Shown: in pieces, positions 57,837 to 64,000 of the stretch
Position numbering within the stretch: position 1 is the stretch's first letter
Layout of the letters: every line of letters starts with the position of its first letter
NCBI GenBank assembly: GCA_943788445.1
Contig: CALSQH010000001.1
Span: 62,001-126,000 of the forward strand
DNA from: an uncultured Pseudomonadales bacterium
GTDB taxonomy: Bacteria > Pseudomonadota > Gammaproteobacteria > Pseudomonadales > Porticoccaceae
Direction of reading: 5' to 3'
DNA length: 64,000 nt
The notes under the pieces: generated by a model
Databases searched by the model: none
What the model was told of the DNA's origin: nothing
The model's input: only the letters and a program-made list of their open reading frames with translations
Program-made: the position numbers and the translations under genes

Positions 57837-59197
57837 ATGGCAGATGCGAAAATTAATAAGGCAATAATTGCCGTTAATCGGTTCGGTCTTGGCGCTAAGG
57901 GCGCTGAGCTGTCTGATGCGAAATATGATCCGCAGCGGTGGCTATTACAGCAGTTGGTAAGTCCTGTTTTTAATGAAACTCTAGCTAATACTGAGTTGGC
58001 CTTTAAAACCATTGCAGAGATGAAGGCAATTAAGCGGCGCAAGGGTGAAGTTAAAGGCCGAAAAATTGGTCCCGACATTATAACGCCCTACCGGCACCGT
58101 CTATCAATAGATAGTCTTAGTCTGTCGATTAAAACAAATGCTCCATTTGCCATGCGCTTACTTGATTTTTTTTCTAATCATTTTAGCGTTTCTGCTTCAA
58201 ACCAGACATTGATAATTCTATCTCCTACTTTGGAGCGTGAGGCTATAGCACCAAACTTATTTGGGCGGTTTGAGGATATGCTGATAGCTGTTGAACAACA
58301 CCCAGGGATGTTGGTTTATCTCAATAATGAAAAATCTGTGGGTCCAAACTCACCAGTAGGTAAAAGAAAGCCGAGGTTTAAATGAAAATCTTGCAAGGGA
58401 AATTTTTGAATTGCATACCTTGGGAGTAAATGGGAATTATACTCTTAAAGATATAAGCCATCTTGTCGATGGCGATTAGCGGTTGGAGTGTTACTCGAGA
58501 TAACGAGTCCGAACGTGCCGGATTTAAGTTTCGATTTAGATCTCATGAGCCGGGGGAACGAAATGTTCTCGGTAGATCCTATGCAGAAGGGGGCGTGGCT
58601 CAAGGCGAATCGGTATTCTGCGTGATTTAGCCCGACATAGAAAAACTGCAAATTTCGTCTCATACAAGCTTGCACAGCACCTGATTGCCGATGAACCGCC
58701 GAAGGCATTGATCTATGCTATGACAGACACTTGGATTAAGACTGACGGTAATATCAAGGCGGTGGTAACCACATTGAGTTAAGCATCCGCAGAGTTGGGA
58801 TAACCATCCACAAAAATTTAAAACACCCCGAGAGTTTAGTTGTCTCAGCTCTGCCGAGCGAGTTAATTCGTCACAAGTCTCTTGATCAGGATTTGTTAAA
58901 TATTTGCATTGCGTGGCACTCACTCTTGATGGGCCAAAAGCCTTTTGAATGCTAGGTTCACCTGCGGGTTATAGTCAGTTGAATAGCGCATTGGACTGGC
59001 TCTGATGCCCTAATGAAGCGCATTGACTGGGTTAATGGGCTAAGTAAGAAAATCCCGACACACTCATCAGGCTATTGCTGAGTCGAATATTCGATTCAAA
59101 GCTCTCCCCATTAACGGTGAAATTATTAGCTGGAGCTGAGAGCCGTGCTCAGGGGTTGGCTATACTTTTACTGAGCCCTGAATTCCAGCGTCGCTAG
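57837..59197 (+). pseudogene. DUF1800 family protein, disrupted by several frameshifts
   Basis: The N-terminal 182 codons (from ATG 57837) read as DUF1800: INKAIIAVNRFGLGAKGAEL, RLLDFFSNHFSVS. The frame then breaks at about 58375, where the conserved GLNENLAREIFELHTLG continues in another frame to a stop at about 58479. MAISGWSVTRDN...YAEGGVAQGE follows in a third frame, then KTANFVSYKLAQHLIADEPP in a fourth segment. The family C-terminus RAQGLAILLLSPEFQRR ends at TAG 59197. At least four breaks make the gene inactive. DUF1800 proteins are usually paired with DUF1501, as here. Confidence 0.9.
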
Positions 59198-59206
59198 GAT
59201 AAGAAT

Positions 59207-60427
59207 ATGACATATAAAAGCACCAAAAAACTAGATCGCCGGAATTTACTTAAGGCCGCTAGCCGGAAGTTTTGTTGCCTGGCATAGCACCTAAGTGTTT
59301 TATCCGCCACTGATCCATGACGGTGAATACTGCAAAGACTACCCGGGCCCAAGTTGGTGTGGATAATGCTGCGTGGGGCGATGGATTCATTACATGCTAT
59401 TTTGCCTCTATCTGATCCCAGATTTGATGCTGCATCGAAAACGTCTTGCCTCCTCGGTCAAAGGACAGTGCTTTTGATTTGGGCGGCGGTTTTGCCTTGC
59501 ATCCGGCCTTTAAAGAATGCTTAACTATCTCTATACCAGCATGAACAGTTGATACCTGTGGTGGCTACAGAATCTGGCGCAAAGACACGATCACACTTTT
59601 ATGCGCAAGATATGCTGGAGTCGGGGTTACCCAAAGCGGATGCTGATAGTGGCTGGTTAAACCGTGCAGCAGAAGTCCATAGTGCTGATTCGGTAGCCGT
59701 TGCTCATACCTTACCTATTGGATTGCGCGGCAAGCAGTTGGCAAAAACTTGGTATCCGGATTTATTACGGCCAGCTAAGGATGATCTCTATGAGCGTTTG
59801 CAGGTTCTTTATCAAGATGACGACTTACTTTCAGGCCAGCTTAGAGGAGGGCTTAAAAAATCGACAGTTGTTGGCTGGTGTTAAAAACGTTAAAAATAAG
59901 TTTAGTTTTTCTTCACTGGCTGCGTTCCTGTGCCAACTATGCTTGCCAAGATGCGCGGCCCCGACTTGCGCTATGCTGGAATTATCTGGGTGGGATACCC
60001 ACCAAAATCAGATTGCTCGACTGAATCAATAAATTTCGAGAACTTGATAAAGGCATTGCTATGCTGCGAGAGAATCTTGCCGACCAATGGAACCAAACAG
60101 TAGTAGTGGTGAGCACTGAATTTGGTCGAACTGTTGCCGAAAATGGAACTAAAGGTACAGATCATGGTACGGCTAGCGCCATGTTTCATCGCAGGGGGCG
60201 CTGTAGCTGGAGGTATGGTGCAAGGTCGTTGGCCTGGGCTTGCTAAGTCCAATTTATTTGAGGGCCGTGATCTTATGCCCACCAGTGATACACGTCAGTG
60301 GATTAGAGCGATTTTAAGCCAGCATTGGAAGCTTAATTCGGATCAACTAGATTATGTTTTCCCAACCATTAAATCTATAGATACACAGTTAATCCGACCA
60401 TTATCCAAGTCAGTTGCCGTGGGCTAG
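59207..60427 (+). pseudogene. DUF1501 family protein, disrupted by frameshifts and stops
   Basis: It begins ATG 59207 with MTYKSTKKLDRRNLLKAASR, a twin-arginine-like leader, then hits a stop. Later fragments in other frames are recognisable: KLVWIMLRGAMDSLHAILPL near 59355, LIPVVATESGAKTRSHFYAQDMLESGLPKAD from about 59540 (given in part), VVVSTEFGRTVAENGTKGTDHG near 60108 and AGGAVAGGMVQGRWPGL near 60190. The C-terminal ORF ends at 60427. The members of this family are exported and paired with DUF1800. The coding order is preserved but the frame changes repeatedly. Confidence 0.88.
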
Positions 60428-60551
60428 GCGGTCTGATTTTTCGCTATTATCTCTAGTTTAAAAATATTTTTCATCGAGCTGACACAGCGCCTCGAAATTG
60501 AGTCTATAGTTAGGGTTTAACTGCCTCAATATTCAAGGTTTTCGGTTATTT

Positions 60552-61952
60552 ATGGCAATCAGCATATTTGACTTATTTTCTGTTGGGATTGGTCCCTCAA
60601 GTTCCCATACCGTTGGGCCTATGCGGGCTGCGCGGATGTTTGCTGAAACGCTTCGTGACAGCGGCCAGCTGCCTGATGTGGCTCGCATTAAGGCGGAGAT
60701 GTATGGCTCCCTTGGCGCTACGGGAAAAGGCCATGGTACGCCAAAAGCAGTTTTGTTAGGTCTTGAGGGAGAACAGCCTGAGTCTGTTGATGTTACGGCT
60801 ATTGAAAGCCGAATTTCCCGTATACGCAACGGGCGGTCAATCAAGCTTTGCGGCATCCACAGTGTCGAATATGACGACGAAGCCGATGTCATTCTATATC
60901 GTAAAAAAGTATTGCCGTTTCATTCTAATGGCATGGTTTTCACCGCTTTTGATAAAAATTCAGAAACGCTTAGTACCAAGAATTACTATTCAGTTGGTGG
61001 TGGGTTTGTGCTTGATGAGACCGCTGAAGAGACTGACTGCCTGATCGAAAACCTAGACACCGTCGACTATCCCTTCGATTCCGCCAGTCAACTTCTAGAA
61101 CTGTGCAAAAAACATAATTTAAGTATTTCCGAATTAATGCTTGAGAATGAAAAAGCCTGGCGCAGCGAAGAACAGGTTCGGGAGGGGTTGCTAAACCTCT
61201 GGTCAGTGATGCAAGCCTGTGTCGCACATGGCATGGCCAACGGCGGAATACTTCCCGGCGGGTTAAATGTGCGACGCCGAGCCAAAGAGCTGCACCAGCA
61301 ATTATTGAGTCGACCTGAAGCGGCTATGGCCGACCCGCTATCGGTACTTGATTGGGTGACTCTCTACGCCCTTGCAGTTAATGAAGAGAATGCTGCTGGT
61401 GGCCGTATAGTCACGGCACCCACTAATGGTGCGGCAGGCATTATTCCTGCCGTATTGCTCTACTATATGCGGTTTATTCCCAGCGCCAACAATGAGGGCG
61501 TGATCAAATTTCTCCTTACGGCAGCGGCGATTGGCATCTTATACAAAAAGAATGCTTCGATCAGTGGGGCTGAAGTTGGCTGTCAGGGCGAGGTCGGTTC
61601 TGCCTGTTCAATGGCTGCCGGTGCGCTAGCTGAAGTACTTGGAGGCACTCCGCTGCAGGTTGAAAATGCGGCAGAAATTGGTATGGAGCACAATCTCGGT
61701 CTCACCTGCGACCCGATTGGTGGTTTAGTACAGATTCCCTGTATCGAACGCAATGCCATGGGCTCTATAAAAGCTATTCATGCTGCACGAATGGCTTTAC
61801 GTGGTGATGGGTCGCATTTTGTATCCTTGGATAGAGTGATCCAAACCATGCGTAAAACCGGTGAAGATATGCACGAGCGTTATAAGGAAACCTCCCGCGG
61901 TGGATTGGCCACCAATGTTCTGGAGGTACCAGTTAATATTATTGAATGCTAA
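60552..61952 (+). CDS. sdaA: L-serine ammonia-lyase, iron-sulfur type
   Basis: Single-chain L-serine dehydratase of 466 aa making pyruvate and ammonia. The N-terminal beta domain starts [22 protein letters not shown], the alpha domain shows [14 protein letters not shown], and the cluster cysteines lie in [15 protein letters not shown] and [20 protein letters not shown]. The length and arrangement equal E. coli SdaA/SdaB. It is followed after 78 bp by gcvT in the same direction, linking serine and glycine breakdown. Confidence 0.96.
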   Translation: MAISIFDLFSVGIGPSSSHTVGPMRAARMFAETLRDSGQLPDVARIKAEMYGSLGATGKGHGTPKAVLLGLEGEQPESVDVTAIESRISRIRNGRSIKLCGIHSVEYDDEADVILYRKKVLPFHSNGMVFTAFDKNSETLSTKNYYSVGGGFVLDETAEETDCLIENLDTVDYPFDSASQLLELCKKHNLSISELMLENEKAWRSEEQVREGLLNLWSVMQACVAHGMANGGILPGGLNVRRRAKELHQQLLSRPEAAMADPLSVLDWVTLYALAVNEENAAGGRIVTAPTNGAAGIIPAVLLYYMRFIPSANNEGVIKFLLTAAAIGILYKKNASISGAEVGCQGEVGSACSMAAGALAEVLGGTPLQVENAAEIGMEHNLGLTCDPIGGLVQIPCIERNAMGSIKAIHAARMALRGDGSHFVSLDRVIQTMRKTGEDMHERYKETSRGGLATNVLEVPVNIIEC

Positions 61953-62030
61953 AGGATAGCTGAGAGTTGCTTATAAACTAACAGCTTAAATGGACGATAA
62001 ATTTACACGGAAAGTAAAGGCGAAAAGCGA

Positions 62031-63176
62031 ATGTACAGCACGGAAGCACAACATCTCAGGAAAACCGCTCTCCATAATATGCATGTTGCCGCAAAGGCAA
62101 AAATGGTCACATTTGCTGGCTATAACTTGCCTCTGCACTACTGTGCAGGGATTATGGGCGAGCATAATCACACACGGCATGCCGCCAGCCTTTTTGATGT
62201 CTCACATATGGGGCAGATTATTCTAAGTGGTTCAGGCATTGGAATCGCGCTAGAAAAACTGGTACCTATCGACCTTCAGTCGATGCCTACCTATCAGCAA
62301 AAGTACGCCGTAATGACCAATGAAGAAGGGGGTCTTGTCGATGACCTGATTGTTACTCGTTGGGCTGATGATACCTATTTTTTAGTCGTTAATGCCGCGC
62401 GTAAGGAAGAGGATCTGCTTCATTTACGCAATCACTTATCGGGCTTCACCGTAGAGTATATGAGCGATCATGCGCTTATAGCACTTCAGGGGCCAAAGGC
62501 TGTGGAGGTTATGGCGGAGCTTTCTCCAATAGCGGCTAATTTATTCTTTATGAATAGCTGTCATATTCCCATTGGTGGTGCAGACTGCTTTGTCTCGCGT
62601 TCTGGTTATACCGGAGAAGATGGCTTTGAAATTTCTGTTGATAGAGTCCACGCCCAATCATTATGTGAACAATTATTAGCGAGCGGAATTACCAAATGGG
62701 CGGGGTTAGGAGCCCGGGATTCCCTTCGCCTTGAGGCTGGGTTATGTCTCTATGGTAATGAGCTCAATGAGAATATATCGCCAGTCCAAGCAGGTCTTGT
62801 TTGGACGTTTAGTAAATCGCGGCGCCTTGGAGGAATTCAAGAAGGTGGTTTTTTAGGGGCAGAACCTATTTTTGCCGAAATGATGAGAACCCCGAAGAGA
62901 TGTCGCGTCACCTTTATTGTTGAACACCGCGCGCCAGTTCGTCGCGGGGCAAAAATCATTGATAATTTAGGTGACGTAGTGGGCGTAGTGACCAGCGGTG
63001 GTTTTTCACCGACACTGGGTGTTCCCATTGCAATGGGCTATGTGCAGCGGGAGTACTCAGTGCCCGGTTGTGGCCTAAACGCGATCATTCGCGGTAAACC
63101 TAGAGGCATCGTCGTTGCCAAGATGCCTCTAGTGCAAACCCATTACTACCGATCCCCAGAGGACGCGGTAGTTTAG
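62031..63176 (+). CDS. gcvT: aminomethyltransferase, glycine cleavage T protein
   Basis: T protein of the glycine cleavage system, 381 aa, transferring the methylene group from lipoyl-bound aminomethyl to tetrahydrofolate. Conserved: KMVTFAGYNLPLHY, ASLFDVSHMGQI, RSGYTGEDGFEIS, and the C-terminal GVVTSGGFSPTLGVPIAMGYV. gcvH and gcvP are not adjacent (purC follows, on the other strand), which is unusual; they may be elsewhere. No glycine riboswitch was recognised upstream. It would handle glycine produced by tdh-kbl. Confidence 0.94.
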   Translation: MYSTEAQHLRKTALHNMHVAAKAKMVTFAGYNLPLHYCAGIMGEHNHTRHAASLFDVSHMGQIILSGSGIGIALEKLVPIDLQSMPTYQQKYAVMTNEEGGLVDDLIVTRWADDTYFLVVNAARKEEDLLHLRNHLSGFTVEYMSDHALIALQGPKAVEVMAELSPIAANLFFMNSCHIPIGGADCFVSRSGYTGEDGFEISVDRVHAQSLCEQLLASGITKWAGLGARDSLRLEAGLCLYGNELNENISPVQAGLVWTFSKSRRLGGIQEGGFLGAEPIFAEMMRTPKRCRVTFIVEHRAPVRRGAKIIDNLGDVVGVVTSGGFSPTLGVPIAMGYVQREYSVPGCGLNAIIRGKPRGIVVAKMPLVQTHYYRSPEDAVV

Positions 63177-63200
63177 GATCGACAGTCGTTAGGGTGAAAC

Positions 63201-64000
63201 TTATTGTTGTATCAGGTCGAATTGATCGGCAAGAATGGCAATAATTTCGGCTTTAGGGTCATTCGAAAGCGTTAGTTTCTCACCCGTGATTTTTTCAGCG
63301 ATACCAACGTAAGTATCCGACACTGCCATCATCACATCGACAGGTAAGGCGTTGTCTCGGGCTAAATCGTTGCGCTCGGCCATACGGTTTTTGTTTAGAA
63401 GGATATCCGGGTCTGGGAAGTGGTTGAGTAGTAGCTGGCGGAATCCCTCTTTAGAATTCTCGACAATCTTGCCCTGCGTAAACTGTTCCTCATCCCAGAT
63501 GCGTGATGAATCTGGCGTGCCTACCTCGTCCATATAGATCAGCTTTTCAACACCCTGCTTATCCGTCACATAGCCAAATTCAAACTTGGTATCAATAAAA
63601 ATCTGGCCAATTTTAGCCAACTCATGACTAATAACATCGAAGCCTTCGCCAAGCAGTTTCTCGTATACATCAATATCTGCTTTAGTTTTAAACTTAAAGC
63701 TAGCGTAGTTATTCTCAATATCCGAACGTGACACATTGACATCATCGACCTCGGGAACACCGGGAATGCCCTCAAGAATTCCCTTGGTTGATGGCGTAAT
63801 CAATAATTCGGGAAGGCGCTGATCTTTTTGCAATCCGTCGGGCAACTCAATACCGCAGAAATTTCTTTCGCCTTTCTCATAGGCACGCCACATAGAACCC
63901 GTAATGTATTGGCGACAGATCGCCTCAATCATTACTGGCTTGGCTTTTTGCACAATCCACACTAGCGGATGCGGAATATCTAGAATATGGCTATCGGCTA
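63201..64000 (-). CDS. purC: SAICAR synthase, long type, partial (N-terminus beyond window)
   Basis: Phosphoribosylaminoimidazole-succinocarboxamide synthase of purine synthesis. The frame is open to the right edge, so the N-terminus is missing; about 265 C-terminal residues remain. [45 protein letters not shown] and [12 protein letters not shown] are PurC motifs. The spacing matches the longer (about 367-aa) PurC of some gammaproteobacteria rather than the 237-aa E. coli form. It converges on gcvT with 24 bp between. Confidence 0.95.
   Translation of the reverse strand, partial: ADSHILDIPHPLVWIVQKAKPVMIEAICRQYITGSMWRAYEKGERNFCGIELPDGLQKDQRLPELLITPSTKGILEGIPGVPEVDDVNVSRSDIENNYASFKFKTKADIDVYEKLLGEGFDVISHELAKIGQIFIDTKFEFGYVTDKQGVEKLIYMDEVGTPDSSRIWDEEQFTQGKIVENSKEGFRQLLLNHFPDPDILLNKNRMAERNDLARDNALPVDVMMAVSDTYVGIAEKITGEKLTLSNDPKAEIIAILADQFDLIQQ

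Noticed and set aside
60428..62030. Glycine riboswitch before sdaA or gcvT
   Set aside because: Neither the 60428-60551 nor the 61953-62030 spacer shows the paired aptamer core; the latter is too short.

Overview
The window looks like a continuous stretch of chromosome from a free-living, probably marine gammaproteobacterium. The support is gene order (uvrA divergent from a YajR-type MFS and ssb; murJ-ribF-ileS-lspA-fkpB-ispH; fabA-fabB), an ispB-type octaprenyl diphosphate synthase, a HexR-controlled Entner-Doudoroff regulon, two TonB-dependent receptors and intermediate base composition. A SAR92/Porticoccaceae-like or other Cellvibrionales-like source fits my recollection of such genomes, but this is inference. 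No rRNA, tRNA, CRISPR array, insertion sequence or prophage was seen. Genes are cut at both ends: uvrA lacks its C-terminus on the left and purC lacks its N-terminus on the right.

Layout. 1-11430: housekeeping genes (uvrA, MFS, ssb, peroxiredoxin, fabBA, ispB, the split proton-translocating transhydrogenase pntAA-pntAB-pntB, rpsT). 11662-19187: murJ, ribF, ileS, lspA, fkpB, ispH. 19237-32493: central carbon block with pgi, the operon edd-glk-eda-zwf-pgl, the operon gap-pyk, the regulator hexR, and acs. HexR-like operators lie upstream of edd and between gap and hexR, so regulator and targets sit together. 32515-35639: small accessory segment (GDPD, XRE regulator, small ORF, LysE exporter, Tag-like glycosylase). 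35762-39638: a TPP riboswitch followed by TonB receptor, thiamine-binding protein, PnuT-like permease and a thiamine-kinase-like protein, read as a thiamine salvage operon. 39654-43423: msrB, rhlE-like helicase, SulP transporter.

43521-51907 is the most unusual part. A pterin cassette (SDR, PTPS-like enzyme, flavin reductase) and an Lrp-type regulator sit beside a large aromatic amino acid hydroxylase of about 600 residues, which resembles the Bacteroidetes form rather than the usual short PhhA. Beyond it is a MarR regulator and a tyrosine-degradation operon: hpd, a VOC protein, fumarylacetoacetase and maleylacetoacetate isomerase. The expected homogentisate dioxygenase is absent from the operon. 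The cassette also carries two short tandem repeats; one is a Shine-Dalgarno-like hexamer array at the PTPS/SDR junction.

51912-54842: an XRE-cupin regulator divergent from tdh-kbl (threonine to glycine), with repeated operator-like sequences between them. 54943-57432: a second TonB-dependent receptor. 57837-60427: decayed remains of a DUF1800-DUF1501 gene pair. 60552-64000: L-serine dehydratase, an orphan gcvT and partial purC.
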